Below, in pieces: positions 1-9,279 of a DNA stretch of 64,000 nt. Each line of letters begins with the position of its first letter. Positions within the stretch are counted from its first letter, which is position 1. A program made the translations under genes and the position numbers. Origin of the DNA: Lysinibacillus sphaericus (GTDB taxonomy: Bacteria; Bacillota; Bacilli; Bacillales_A; Planococcaceae); NCBI RefSeq assembly GCF_002982115.1, contig NZ_CP019980.1, positions 1,000,001-1,064,000 of the forward strand, given 5' to 3'. The notes beneath the pieces were generated by a model. It worked only from the letters and a program-made list of their open reading frames with translations, searched no databases and was not told where the DNA came from.

Positions 1-312
1 GAACGCTGGGAACTAACCTCACGGGATGAAGAGGATATCAATCTCGATAATGGGGTATCCAATTTTATTAAAACGATTGTGGAAAGTCTTGAAAGTTATA
101 CAGTATTCAAACATGTAACGACGGATCACCAGTCTTTCATTACTATCCAAACGACAATAGATAGTTCTGAGAAAGACGCGGAAAAATTAGCGCTGGAGAT
201 GGAAGAGACAGTTTATGAAATAATTAATTTTCAAAACCGAAATGAGCAATCTCAGAAGCGTACATATGACATTAAAATAGTGAGTGCTCAGGGAAAAGTA
301 TTAAATCGATAA
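1..312 (+). CDS. Hypothetical protein, 3' part only (starts before the window)
   Basis: The reading frame is open from the first base to a TAA at 310-312, so this is the C-terminal ~103 residues of a gene that begins upstream. A GTG at 79 exists but has no ribosome binding site and the frame is open well before it. The visible part is hydrophilic and acidic, with no membrane segment or signal, and ends in a mixed helix/strand pattern (…YDIKIVSAQGKVLNR). I do not recognise the family. It is followed by a terminator-like hairpin flanked by short repeats. Confidence 0.6.
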   Translation, partial: ERWELTSRDEEDINLDNGVSNFIKTIVESLESYTVFKHVTTDHQSFITIQTTIDSSEKDAEKLALEMEETVYEIINFQNRNEQSQKRTYDIKIVSAQGKVLNR

Positions 313-329
313 ATGGTGAAATTGTGTGG

Positions 330-408
330 GTGACAGGCACTAAAAAAAGCCGTAACATGCGCTAAGTGCGACATGTTGCGGCTTAAATTGTATGAGTGAC
401 AGGCACTA
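330..408. repeat. Hairpin flanked by two direct copies of GTGACAGGCACTA
   Basis: GTGACAGGCACTA occurs at 330-342 and again at 396-408. Between them lies an imperfect inverted repeat (347-362 with 366-384) that can act as a bidirectional terminator between two convergent genes. The second copy contains the stop codon of the neighbouring minus-strand dehydrogenase. The 13-mer belongs to a short repeat family also seen near 2.89, 19.08, 26.37 and 28.23-28.38 kb. Confidence 0.7.
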
Positions 409-1305
409 GCTTTTTAGGAAATCGGGTTTAGCGAAGCTTGGGTTAGGGTATTGGTAGAAGCCTTCACCTGTAGCTCGTCCTAATTTACCTTTATCGATAT
501 ACTCTGTTTTCAATAGGTTAGCTAATTTTTTCATGTTTTCATCCCCTGTAGCGGCAGCTTTTGCTTCTACAATGTTATGGGCTGTATTAATACCTACAAC
601 GTCTAAAATAGCAAATGGTCCAAGAGGAGCGCCAGTACCAATCATCCATGTTTTATCAATTGTTTCAGGGTCAGCTACTTCTTTCACTAATAGCATTTCT
701 GCTGCATCTAAAAATGGCACTAGTAAAGAGTTTAAAATATAGCCAGGCTGTTCTTTATATAAAGGTAGTGGTACCATGCCGATTGCACGTGCAAATTCCA
801 CCACTTCATCAAATACTTTCATATCTGTACCTGGGTGTTTCATAATTTCAGCAGTATTGTTTACCCAAATAGTATTAGCAAAATGTAATGCTAAAAATTT
901 CTCTGGACGCCCTGTTGCTTCTGCAAATTGGCTAGGTAATAAAGTCGATGAGTTCGTAGCAAAAATTGTTTTTGCGGGTGCAACTTTACCAAGGTTTGTG
1001 TAGAATTCAGTTTTAATTTTTACAACTTCAGGAATAGCTTCGATAACTAAATCAGCATTTGCTACAGCATCTGCTAAATCACTATTAAATGATAGACGAG
1101 CGTAAGCAGCATCCACTTCTTCCTGTGTGGCACCTAAATCGTGCTGGTACAATGGTTTTAACTTTGTAATACGCTCTTGCGCATTTTTTAAAGCTTCGTC
1201 ATTAATATCGTATACAGTAACGTTAAATCCTTTAAAAGCAGACTGATAAGCAATCTGGCTTCCTAAAACTCCGCTTCCTGCTACAGTAATATTTTGATAA
1301 TTCAT
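406..1305 (-). CDS. 3-hydroxyacyl-CoA dehydrogenase family protein
   Basis: 299 aa. The N-terminus is a Rossmann NAD-binding fold with GSGVLG (about residues 10-15) and an acidic residue ending the second strand (VYDIN), followed by the family's catalytic His region (ALHFANT, ~140) and the paired Glu (TAEIM). The C-terminal helical 3HCDH domain carries the usual P-G-Y-I-L-N-S segment. The family oxidises 3-hydroxyacyl-CoA or related 3-hydroxy acids with NAD. The short single-domain form differs from the large FadN fusion at 22.7 kb. No other beta-oxidation gene is next to it, so the real substrate is open. The start at 1305 has a good AGGAGGAA site just upstream. The stop lies inside a dispersed 13-bp repeat. 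Confidence 0.85.
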   Translation of the reverse strand: MNYQNITVAGSGVLGSQIAYQSAFKGFNVTVYDINDEALKNAQERITKLKPLYQHDLGATQEEVDAAYARLSFNSDLADAVANADLVIEAIPEVVKIKTEFYTNLGKVAPAKTIFATNSSTLLPSQFAEATGRPEKFLALHFANTIWVNNTAEIMKHPGTDMKVFDEVVEFARAIGMVPLPLYKEQPGYILNSLLVPFLDAAEMLLVKEVADPETIDKTWMIGTGAPLGPFAILDVVGINTAHNIVEAKAAATGDENMKKLANLLKTEYIDKGKLGRATGEGFYQYPNPSFAKPDFLKS

Positions 1306-1782
1306 CTGACTTCCTCCTCTGATAATGTTACATCGATATAATAGTTTTGTTACAAAATGATTTCCTTGTTACACTCCCATAGTACTGCTTCCAACGAACT
1401 AAAATCAAATAATAAACTCAATTATTATAATGATATAAAAATATGTCTAATTACTATAAAAAATTATCTCTTTAAAGTATGTGCTGATGGGGAATAAAAA
1501 TAACGGCGCTACCATTTTTTTTTGATAGAGGTCTCTGATACTAGATGCGTACTGTACAAAGGTTAATATTATGAGTTGAAAGGACTATGCAAGATGAGTA
1601 GTTATCCCTTTTGTAAATAAATGTATTAATCAATTAGACCTATGTAACTAATTATTTAGACGGTGAATTTAGTTTTTGAAATATAGGACTTTATTATAAT
1701 TTTGAATAATTTACATATATTTATAGATTTGTTAACAGATGATTTAGTACACTAAATTTATGAATTGAAAGGGGAAAGAAAA
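1306..1782. other. 477-bp intergenic region between divergent genes
   Basis: AT-rich spacer between the minus-strand dehydrogenase and the plus-strand SLH gene. It should hold both promoters. I see no convincing -35/-10 pair, no RNA motif and no ORF with a ribosome binding site. Confidence 0.4.
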
Positions 1783-2841
1783 ATGAAGAAAACGATTTTA
1801 GCTGGAGCTTTAAGTATTGCTTGTTTTACAGGAGGTTTTGCTACACAAGCACAAGCTCAAGGCAATGACAATATTGCCAATATTATTCATCCAAATCAGG
1901 TTGTTGTAGCAACAAACCAAGCGCAGTCTATGTCTTATCAAGATATCTACAAAATGCTATTACTTTCAGAATTAGGTATTGACAATCCTGATAATATGAC
2001 TGTAGTAACAACTAAAAATAGCATTACTTTGAAAATTTCACTAAAGGCAGTAATGGATAGCTATTCAGATGGGTCAAACTTATATCCTGAGGGTGAAAAA
2101 GAGTTTAAAGAAAACTACGAAGAAATTAAAAAGCTATTTGGTGATGCTATGCAAATGCGCTTTATTCAATCTGGTAATAGTTACAAAGCTGAAGTTTATG
2201 CAGAAGGGAAATGGCAAACTGCAAGTAATAAAGATGTGAATGATTGGTTGACAGTATTAAACCGTGCAGATTTTGATCTTAAACCAGGTGGTTATTTTAC
2301 AGATGCAATTGGTCACTGGGCTGAAAACTATATCCAATTACTTTATCAAGCTGGAATAGTGACAGGTGTTACGGATACAACGTTTAATCCGAATGGTCAA
2401 GTAACACGTGGACAATTAGCTGCAATGATTTTCCGTGCTTCAGGACTAGATGTTAATGAAGATTATGAAGGTCCAGCTACATACAAAGATATGCAAGGCT
2501 TCTGGGGGGCAAAGGAAGTAGCGATTTTACAAGAGTATGGATTACTCGAAATTTTTGATGGTGAAAATTTTGAACCAAATAAACCGGCTACACGTGAGGA
2601 AATGGCTCATGTAACGGCAAGCTACTTGGAATCAGTGGAATTCGATGTAGAAAAGGCTAATAAAAATAATACTTTTACAGATAAAGGTGACATGCGTCAG
2701 GAAGCGGTAGCATCGATTGGCTTATTACAGCAATTAGGAATTATTGAAGGCGCAAATGGTAAGTTTAATCCAAAAGGCAATTTGACTCGTGCGCAATTTA
2801 CGAAAATCTTATCGCTTACACTGATGACAGTAAATAAATAG
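1783..2841 (+). CDS. Secreted S-layer-homology (SLH) domain protein
   Basis: 352 aa from the ATG at 1783, chosen because AAAGGGGAAAG lies just upstream; an in-frame TTG at 1765 would put that site inside the gene. A signal peptide is clear: KK, a hydrophobic stretch, then a likely cut after AQA (~residue 26). Residues ~30-165 form a region with no family I know. The C-terminal half has three SLH repeats (FTDAIGHWAENYIQ…, YKDMQGFWGAKEVA…, FTDKGDMRQEAVAS…), each ending in a conserved …F.P.…TR.Q segment. SLH domains bind pyruvylated secondary cell-wall polymer, so the protein is expected on the outer wall surface. The repeats at the C-terminus leave the N-terminal region as the functional part. 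A strong terminator follows. Confidence 0.88.
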   Translation: MKKTILAGALSIACFTGGFATQAQAQGNDNIANIIHPNQVVVATNQAQSMSYQDIYKMLLLSELGIDNPDNMTVVTTKNSITLKISLKAVMDSYSDGSNLYPEGEKEFKENYEEIKKLFGDAMQMRFIQSGNSYKAEVYAEGKWQTASNKDVNDWLTVLNRADFDLKPGGYFTDAIGHWAENYIQLLYQAGIVTGVTDTTFNPNGQVTRGQLAAMIFRASGLDVNEDYEGPATYKDMQGFWGAKEVAILQEYGLLEIFDGENFEPNKPATREEMAHVTASYLESVEFDVEKANKNNTFTDKGDMRQEAVASIGLLQQLGIIEGANGKFNPKGNLTRAQFTKILSLTLMTVNK

Positions 2842-2849
2842 TAAGAGTA

Positions 2850-2885
2850 AAAAACCACTTTGCTAAGGCAAAAGTGGTTTTTTTT
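2850..2885 (+). terminator. Rho-independent terminator after the SLH gene
   Basis: Stem AAAACCACTTT / AAAGTGGTTTT with loop of about ten bases, followed by a run of T. It lies directly downstream of the SLH stop codon. A degenerate short repeat (GTGCCAGTCACCGAAACAATT-like) follows at about 2888. Confidence 0.85.
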
Positions 2886-2918
2886 ACGTGCCAGTCACCG
2901 AAACAATTTTGACACAAT

Positions 2919-3614
2919 TCATCCTGCAAGTACGTGGAACATATAGCTTAAAAAATAGCCTAATAATATATAGGTGAGAAAGGCTTTACAAGTGACTGTT
3001 TGTACGTGGTGCAAAATAAACTCTGAAATACTAGCCGTACCGATTAATCCGATTGATAAGCCCATTAATATTCCTTGTGCTCTTATTGTTAAATCCCAAT
3101 ACTGACCAATTAAAATAAAAATGATAAAGAAAATGGAGAATCCGATGAAATAAATAAATAGCTTCCATAGCTTTTCACTTTGTGAGAGAAAAGCTGTTGT
3201 AAGTGCAAATCCTTCAGGAAGATGATGAAGAATAATGGAAGCTGTGATCGTTATACTTAATGCAGAGTTTCCTAGTAAATTACCTACTGTAAGACTGATT
3301 GGGATTGTATGAATGACCATTGCAATGGCGAGCAAGGAAACGGAGGGATTTTGATAATTAGTCGGGTGAAATAAACTACTAAGTAGTTGAAAAACTAAAT
3401 AGCCGATGAGAATGCCTAGTATGATGCCAAAAGACTTGTACATTTGAAATGAGGATGGAATGATGTCTAGTATAAGCAATCCCAATAAAAATCCGCCACA
3501 TAATAATGATAAGCCCTGGGTTGTATGTTGAAAAAGCTTAGAGAAAACCCAAGCAATTGTTCCTCCTATACTCACGCTGAAAAAAAGAAATCCTCCAAGT
3601 ATCATTGCACTCAA
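2919..3614 (-). CDS. ZIP-family metal transporter
   Basis: 231 aa, almost wholly hydrophobic, with about seven or eight membrane segments. It carries the ZIP signatures: a histidine-containing helix (VIHTIPISLTVG, ~100-112) and HHLPEG (~131-136) in the next, the pair that forms the metal site in this family. ZIP proteins bring divalent metals (Zn, Fe, Mn) into the cytoplasm. The His-rich loop of larger members is absent, as is common in bacterial forms. Translation probably begins at the TTG at 3614 behind a GGGGG site; the in-frame ATG at 3605 is too far from it. It lies 211 bp downstream of the MerR gene on the same strand. The metal cannot be read from sequence. Confidence 0.8.
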   Translation of the reverse strand: MSAMILGGFLFFSVSIGGTIAWVFSKLFQHTTQGLSLLCGGFLLGLLILDIIPSSFQMYKSFGIILGILIGYLVFQLLSSLFHPTNYQNPSVSLLAIAMVIHTIPISLTVGNLLGNSALSITITASIILHHLPEGFALTTAFLSQSEKLWKLFIYFIGFSIFFIIFILIGQYWDLTIRAQGILMGLSIGLIGTASISEFILHHVQTVTCKAFLTYILLGYFLSYMFHVLAG

Positions 3615-3825
3615 CTGCGAAATTCCCCCGCCCCATTATAATCTGAAGTCCGTTTTACAAAATATATGCAATTCAAGGGTTTATATGAGGATACGCTGTT
3701 AAAAATATACAATCTCACTATCTATGTAGAGCAGGAAAACATTAATTAGCAAATAAAAAGTTACAGCTCATACAAATGAAAAGGAGCAGTATCAAGCTTC
3801 CCTTCCATCTGTAGACCGTATAGGG

Positions 3826-4734
3826 TTATTGGAAGACTTCTTCAATCGTTTGAGCAATTTTAATAAAATGTAAGTCTTTATCTTTTGTATATTCGATTGC
3901 GCCAGCTCCACCTAAATAAAATTGTATAGATGGATACTTTGAAGCAAAATCCTCTAATTGCTGTAAGAGAGCAGGGTGCATTTCAAAAGGCATAGTTGTT
4001 AGAGCGGACAATATAACAATTTGAGGCTGAAACTTCGAAACGAGCGATTCAATTGCCCCTAGTGCAGGTGAGCTCCCTATTAAAAATGACTTCCATCCAA
4101 GCAACATCGCTTGTAAAAGCAAAATATGGAGTGGGACTTCATGATATTCCCCTGGTAAACATGCCCCCATAATGAGCGGGGCGTTGTCTTTATATTGATA
4201 GTTGCGTCTAATCTGTACTAAATAATCTCGGATCACCATCGTGATAACAGCTTCCTGATATTCTGACCATTCCGCTTTTTCCCATCGCATACCTACTTCA
4301 TGTAACAAAGGAATAACTACAGTCGATAGAAATTTGGGTAAGCCAAGCGCATAATGAGCATCTTGAAGAATTCGGTTAATTTCAATTTCGTCACAATGCG
4401 CCCCTTTTTCTAGTAGAAGAAAAACATAATCGTTCATTTCGTGATGGATAGTTGGAACAGGAATTGGTTTAGAATCTGATTCTTGTTCTGGCTCCATTGT
4501 TTTGACAACTGTGGCCGCTTGTTTTATAGAATATCCTTGTTCGGATAGTTTTCGTACCTTTAGTAGTATTTGAATATCTTGTTCTGTGTAAACTCTATGA
4601 CCGTTGTCTAATCGTTTTGGTTCAACAAGTTGATAGCGTTCTTCCCATTTTCGAATGACTTGCTTAGAAAGACCCGTTACTTCAGAAACTTGTTTAATAT
4701 TATAATGCCATGTTGTTGAATTGACAGATGTCAT
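3826..4734 (-). CDS. MerR-family regulator with a B12-binding-type C-terminal domain
   Basis: 302 aa. Residues ~10-75 are a MerR winged helix (IKQVSEVTGLSKQVIRKWEERY; NGHRVYTEQDI). Residues ~100-180 form the helical cap of CarH/LitR-like proteins and ~185-300 a cobalamin-binding Rossmann fold. Key positions deviate. The W-X9-E-H cap motif is W151…E161-A162, so the upper His of CarH photoreceptors is missing. The D-x-H-x-x-G motif is E196-Y-H198-E-V-P201, keeping only the His. SxL (SAL) and GG are present. Family members bind adenosylcobalamin as a light sensor; this one may bind B12 weakly, bind something else, or not sense light. It is divergent from hemAT with 217 bp between them. Confidence 0.82.
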   Translation of the reverse strand: MTSVNSTTWHYNIKQVSEVTGLSKQVIRKWEERYQLVEPKRLDNGHRVYTEQDIQILLKVRKLSEQGYSIKQAATVVKTMEPEQESDSKPIPVPTIHHEMNDYVFLLLEKGAHCDEIEINRILQDAHYALGLPKFLSTVVIPLLHEVGMRWEKAEWSEYQEAVITMVIRDYLVQIRRNYQYKDNAPLIMGACLPGEYHEVPLHILLLQAMLLGWKSFLIGSSPALGAIESLVSKFQPQIVILSALTTMPFEMHPALLQQLEDFASKYPSIQFYLGGAGAIEYTKDKDLHFIKIAQTIEEVFQ

Positions 4735-4887
4735 TGTTCGTCAACCCTCTTTCCAGTTTGAAAAGTATCGAATTATCATAACAATTATACTGTAGATTTA
4801 TCAAGTGGAAAATTTAAACCTATAGCTCTATTTTAAACGATAAAACATAATTTGTATAATTTTTGTATAACTATTATATCTAATAGT

Positions 4888-4917
4888 TTGACAATATTTA
4901 ATTTTTCATGATATACA
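4888..4917 (+). promoter_or_regulatory. Likely sigma-A promoter of the hemAT gene
   Basis: TTGACA at 4888-4893 and TATACA at 4912-4917 with an 18-bp spacer, ending 34 bp before the start codon. I see no SigD-type (motility) promoter here, although B. subtilis hemAT belongs to the chemotaxis regulon. Confidence 0.5.
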
Positions 4918-4951
4918 GGTACTAAACAATTATGTGATTGAGGTGGAGAAT

Positions 4952-6259
4952 GTGGCGAAATGGTGGAAACGGAAGTTAGAAGCTTCTAAAGATGAATTAT
5001 TTAGGTTGGAAGATGGCTTTGAACCAGTTATTGAATTGTCTACTATGCCAGAGTTAGAAAAACAGATGGTATTAATAGGGCTTAAACGAGAAGATTTCTA
5101 CATAATAAAAGCATGTCAGCCATTTGTTCGCGACGGTATCGAAGAAGTAACGGCTGTATTTTACCAAAACATACTCGCAGTTCCATCGTTGCGTAAAATC
5201 ATTGAGGAGCGTACCCAAATCGATCGCTTGAAAAAAACATTAGGGAACTATTTAATTGCAATGTTTGATGGAGCTTTTAATGTAGAAGCAATTGAAAGAA
5301 AAAGAAAGCTAGCTCGCATGCATTTTAAAATTGGTCTAGAGCCAAAGTGGTATATGGGTACTTTTCAACATATCCAAGAAGCAATCATCAATTTGATTGT
5401 GAAAGAGATGACAGCACCTGCTCTTCGTGAGCAAATTATGTTAACCATTTCAAAATTAATTAATCTTGAAATGCAAATTGTGTTGGAAGAATACGAAAAG
5501 GAAAACGTTAAAATAAGAAATGATCAATACAATCACATTAAAAATGAGTTAAAACAAAAAATATCTTTAATCAGTCAAGATTTGGCTAATTTAACTGAAG
5601 AAACAAATTCGTCTATTGATGAAGTAGATGTGCAAACGACGATGATTGCACAAATAATTGAAAGAAATGTCGAGACTGTTCATCATATTAATCAAGATGC
5701 AGATGTTGGTAATCAACATGTCATGAAGTTGGAACAAGAGATGCGCCATATATATAACCGGACAGAAGAAATGGGCACATTAATCGGCAACTTAAAAGAG
5801 TCTTCGGATCGTATTATTGATATTGTTTTGCTCGTCAAAGCCATTGCAGATCAAACCAATTTGCTTGCCTTAAATGCCTCTATTGAAGCGGCAAGAGCAG
5901 GTGAACATGGTAAAGGATTCGCGGTAGTTGCTCAGGAGGTACGCAATTTAGCTGAACAGTCAAAACAATCTGTCGAGGAAATTACGAAGCTTGTTCAAAC
6001 ATCTACCTCTTTAACGATGCGTGCAGTTGAAATGATAGATCGTATTGAAGAAAGCGTGGCAGATGGTGTTGAGGCTGCTGTTGAAACACAATCGAAATTT
6101 CACGATATCCTCCAAGCTATTGTGGAAAATGAGCGATGTATTGTACAGGTAGAAACGGATGTAAAAAATTTAGAAAAGGTAATTAGCTCTATTGGGAACG
6201 AAACACGCACTGTTGCTAGCACAGCCGATAGTTTATATCAGACAGCCATGCATTTGTAA
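4952..6259 (+). CDS. hemAT: HemAT-like globin-coupled oxygen sensor / methyl-accepting transducer
   Basis: 435 aa from the GTG at 4952, chosen because AGGTGGAG lies 5 bp upstream. The N-terminal ~175 residues are a globin-coupled sensor domain; the proximal heme-ligand His is H124 ([14 protein letters not shown]), almost the position known in B. subtilis HemAT (H123). No transmembrane segment is present, so the sensor is soluble. The rest is a coiled-coil transducer with the conserved hairpin tip ([20 protein letters not shown], about residues 300-320) that contacts CheA/CheW. The known role is aerotaxis: O2 binding to heme changes CheA activity. No che or fli gene is in the window. A terminator follows. 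Confidence 0.9.
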   Translation: MAKWWKRKLEASKDELFRLEDGFEPVIELSTMPELEKQMVLIGLKREDFYIIKACQPFVRDGIEEVTAVFYQNILAVPSLRKIIEERTQIDRLKKTLGNYLIAMFDGAFNVEAIERKRKLARMHFKIGLEPKWYMGTFQHIQEAIINLIVKEMTAPALREQIMLTISKLINLEMQIVLEEYEKENVKIRNDQYNHIKNELKQKISLISQDLANLTEETNSSIDEVDVQTTMIAQIIERNVETVHHINQDADVGNQHVMKLEQEMRHIYNRTEEMGTLIGNLKESSDRIIDIVLLVKAIADQTNLLALNASIEAARAGEHGKGFAVVAQEVRNLAEQSKQSVEEITKLVQTSTSLTMRAVEMIDRIEESVADGVEAAVETQSKFHDILQAIVENERCIVQVETDVKNLEKVISSIGNETRTVASTADSLYQTAMHL

Positions 6260-6290
6260 TTAACACATATGCTGATAGATTTTCACTAAG

Positions 6291-6329
6291 ATAGAACGAT
6301 CTCCAACTGTAGATCATTCTATTTTTTTT
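6291..6329 (+). terminator. Rho-independent terminator after hemAT
   Basis: ATAGAACGATCT pairs with AGATCATTCTAT around an 8-base loop and is followed by seven or more T. Confidence 0.8.
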
Positions 6330-6492
6330 ATGTCCTTGAGTAGAAACGAGCAGTATCTGTTCATCATGGACTGTTTTAAAAGTAGCCACTACAGGTATAA
6401 AAGGGGAGAGCGTGTTTTTAAAGGAAACATGTATATCAATAATTAAAAGGCTATATAGTACCTTATATAGATAAAAATAAGGAGGGATGGCT

Positions 6493-7200
6493 ATGAAGTG
6501 GGTTGCACTGTTAAGCTATATAGCAATGATTATAATCAATGGTTTAGCAAGTACAATCGGTATTAATGGCAAAACAACAGCGGAAATATCCAATCAAATA
6601 GAGGTACTTTTCACACCAGCAGGTTATGTTTTTGCCATTTGGATTGTGATTTATATTGTTTTGGGAATATGGATTTTTATTCATTTCTTTTCGAAAACAG
6701 AAAATCAGGAGACCGCCATTATCAATCTTGTTACATTAACGTGTCTGTTTAATATTGCGTGGCTTTTATGTTGGCATTATGCATATTTCGTATTATCCAT
6801 TGTAATGATGGTAGGTCTCCTTATAAGCTTAATCTTGATATACAGTAGTTATCCAAAAGGGGATACTCGTTTTGCAGGAAGATTACCGTTCTCGATTTAT
6901 TTAGGCTGGATTAGTGTAGCCTTAATGGCGAATATTAGTTTTGTACTGAAGTATTATCAATGGAATGGCTTTGGTATCTCTGAAATATGGTGGACAAATT
7001 TATTGCTCTTTGTCGCTACATGTCTTGCTATTTATATACGCACTGTAGAAGTGGATGTTGTGTTTCCACTAGTTATTATTTGGGCTCTTATCGGCATTGC
7101 TGTCAAAAATGGAGTGGATGCAGGAAGTTTATTTTATATGCCTATACTGTATAGCGTAGTGCTCTTGATATGGATTTTTGTAGGAAAGCGGAAAGAGTAA
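6493..7200 (+). CDS. TspO/MBR-like (tryptophan-rich sensory) membrane protein
   Basis: 235 aa from the ATG at 6493, six bases after AAGGAGGG; an ATG at 6487 abuts that site and is too close. Seven or eight hydrophobic helices. The N-terminal pattern (N-G-L-A near residue 18, …EISN… then FTPAGYVFAIWIVIYI near 45-60) and many Trp residues in later helices fit the tryptophan-rich sensory/TspO-like group, which is longer than the five-helix TspO. TspO proteins bind porphyrins and related ligands; for this longer form the function is unknown. It is monocistronic, with a palindromic terminator-like repeat downstream. Confidence 0.65.
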   Translation: MKWVALLSYIAMIIINGLASTIGINGKTTAEISNQIEVLFTPAGYVFAIWIVIYIVLGIWIFIHFFSKTENQETAIINLVTLTCLFNIAWLLCWHYAYFVLSIVMMVGLLISLILIYSSYPKGDTRFAGRLPFSIYLGWISVALMANISFVLKYYQWNGFGISEIWWTNLLLFVATCLAIYIRTVEVDVVFPLVIIWALIGIAVKNGVDAGSLFYMPILYSVVLLIWIFVGKRKE

Positions 7201-7233
7201 CTAGTTGACGGTAACAGCCATCAACGACATAGC

Positions 7234-7274
7234 AAAAAGTGTTAGATTGATTGTAGTTAATCTAACACTTTTTC
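7234..7274 (+). terminator. Terminator-like palindrome, copy 1 of a dispersed repeat
   Basis: AAAAAGTGTTAGATTGA pairs with TTAATCTAACACTTTTT around a 6-base loop, followed by TTTTGTCCCAGTCT. The same palindrome recurs at 48177-48217 and, diverged, at 53161-53200. The GTCCCAGTCT tail matches the right end of the 323-bp repeat at 47918-48240, so this copy looks like a shortened relative of that element. It may terminate the gene before it. Confidence 0.75.
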
Positions 7275-7464
7275 GCTTTTGTCCCAGTCTCTTTCATTCA
7301 TTGGATTAAGGTCAAGGACCGTGCTAGTTGTTCTAATTTTGTTCTTATATGAATATAGTGGCTACTAAGTGCTGAAATAGGATGCGAAGTGTAACACTAG
7401 AAAATAAGCGTTTGGAAAGAACGTGATGCTTTGTTATTGAAGGCAAAAAGGAGTGACTACACAC

Positions 7465-9156
7465 GTGCTAGAGTATAGACTCGTGACAACGATTGACGAG
7501 CTTGAGTCGTATAAGGAAACTTGGACTAAGATACTTGAACGTGAAAAAAACGATAATCCATTCATAGAGTATGGTTGGGTGTCGACGTGGTGGTCGATAC
7601 TTGGGTGCGAAGAAAATGTGGAAATTTACGTAGTTGAGCATAGTGGAGAGCCCATTGCATTTTTTCCATTTGTTCATGCTATTCGATTTGGTGGCATTCA
7701 TCAATTTAGCTTTTTAGGACAAGGACTTGCTTCTTATATGGAGGTGATTTCCGAAAAAATTTGGAAAGAGCGAGTGGTGCAATATTTATTAAAAGAACTG
7801 ATAAACCAATATAAACGGGTTCTTTTCTTGTTCCATGGTTTGCTTGAAAGTAAGGATACTTCTCAGATTTTAGAAAAGTTTACTTTAGAACGACAATTGC
7901 CCCATTCAATTTTTCGTGTGGTCACACCTTATATAGATTTTAGAGCAATTGAATTACCGGATTTTTTAAAGAAGCATAAGCGTAAATTTAAAAGTATTCA
8001 TCGTCGAGAGAAACGATTAAAAGAATATGGTCAACTTACGTTTCAAAAAGTTGATGATGGAAATTTAGATAATATGTTTCAGTTGTTCGAAAGAAGATGG
8101 CAAAAGAAAGTAGATACGAGTGGATTTACAAAGGAGCGGACGCGGGCATTTATTGAACAGCTCGCAAAACAACAAGATGCAGCACTTGCATTAAAAGTTC
8201 ATCGGTTGCAATTTGAAAATATCTGGATTGGCTTTACAGTAGATATTTGCTGTCGAGGTAGAAATTTTTGTCACACAATGGGGCATGAGCCGGATTTCAA
8301 TATGTTCGGACCTGGACGATTGATCGAGAAGGAAAATATGCTGCAAGCACATAGTACAAACTTACAACTATACGATTTTGGCAGTGGCTACGAACCGTAT
8401 AAGTTTGAATGGTATACTCATTTAGATTTTACAAGAAAATTCATTATGAGTACGACAGGTATTAGGGAACGACTATTTCGAAATGCAATGGTGCTCCATG
8501 AAACGGTTTTAACAATAGTAAAAGCAAATCGTAGAATGGTTGAATGGAAACGTAATACATTAGGAGAAATGCGATACTGGTTGACAAAGGCAACTTTGCA
8601 CGAGTGGTTTTCAATGCTAAAATGTAGGGTTCTTAGTGGACGGGTATTTCATATTTATTATTTACAGACAAAACGAGGTCATAACAAATCGAACTTTCGT
8701 GAAATCTATATTCAATCCTTACTGGAACACGATAAGCGTTCCGAGCTCCTTATGCATTATTTTAAAGGCTATAAACTGTACGGACAAACCAATCAGGAAG
8801 TCGCTTATTTGCGACATGATCAATTGATTCGTGAAGAAGCAATTGGATTTATACAGGAGTTGCCACCGAATACTACATATATTAAAAATTATGAACTACC
8901 GAACCTCCAAATAATAGTCGGGGAAGTGCAACGGGAAGGGCGAGCAATTTGTACGTCTGCCAATTGGTTTGAATGGCGGAAACGTAAGAAGTTGTCAGCA
9001 TTGGGATTTCAAAAGGTAGAACGTGTATGGGTCAATCAATTTTTAAAATGGAAAAAAATATATCGTCAACAGGAAAAATGGGAAAAATATTTTTTGAAAC
9101 AAGGGCATAAATTAGAGCATATTTGGCATCTAGCCATACTTTCCTTACTTATATAA
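7465..9156 (+). CDS. Large GNAT/CelD (BioF2-like) acyltransferase-fold protein, paralog A
   Basis: 563 aa from the GTG at 7465, preceded by AAAAGGAG at good distance; the GTG at 7453 abuts it. Residues ~1-330 look like the BioF2/CelD-type GNAT domain, with the conserved NDNPFIEYGW (~28-38), a K/R-rich helix (KHKRKFKSIHRREKRLKEYG), and the late YDFGSGYEPYKFEW segment. A ~200-residue C-terminal part contains SANWFEWRKRKKLSALGF, matched in the paralog at 13017-14690. Relatives transfer acyl or aminoacyl groups during envelope or exopolysaccharide building; the substrate is unknown. No signal or membrane segment, so cytoplasmic. The start and layout match the paralog almost residue for residue. 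A terminator follows. Confidence 0.65.
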   Translation: MLEYRLVTTIDELESYKETWTKILEREKNDNPFIEYGWVSTWWSILGCEENVEIYVVEHSGEPIAFFPFVHAIRFGGIHQFSFLGQGLASYMEVISEKIWKERVVQYLLKELINQYKRVLFLFHGLLESKDTSQILEKFTLERQLPHSIFRVVTPYIDFRAIELPDFLKKHKRKFKSIHRREKRLKEYGQLTFQKVDDGNLDNMFQLFERRWQKKVDTSGFTKERTRAFIEQLAKQQDAALALKVHRLQFENIWIGFTVDICCRGRNFCHTMGHEPDFNMFGPGRLIEKENMLQAHSTNLQLYDFGSGYEPYKFEWYTHLDFTRKFIMSTTGIRERLFRNAMVLHETVLTIVKANRRMVEWKRNTLGEMRYWLTKATLHEWFSMLKCRVLSGRVFHIYYLQTKRGHNKSNFREIYIQSLLEHDKRSELLMHYFKGYKLYGQTNQEVAYLRHDQLIREEAIGFIQELPPNTTYIKNYELPNLQIIVGEVQREGRAICTSANWFEWRKRKKLSALGFQKVERVWVNQFLKWKKIYRQQEKWEKYFLKQGHKLEHIWHLAILSLLI

Positions 9157-9157
9157 C

Positions 9158-9197
9158 AAAAATCCTTAGCATCTTTTTATCGATGCTAAGGATTTTT
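9158..9197. terminator. Strong terminator between convergent genes
   Basis: AAAATCCTTAGCATC pairs with GATGCTAAGGATTTT around an 8-base loop, with T and A runs on the two sides, so it can serve both strands. Confidence 0.85.
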
Positions 9198-9279
9198 TAG
9201 CTTGTCTAATTTTAATTGTAACTGTCATGCTGTAATGCAGATGATATTTTGTTAACGTAGTGCATTAGCAAAAATCAAA

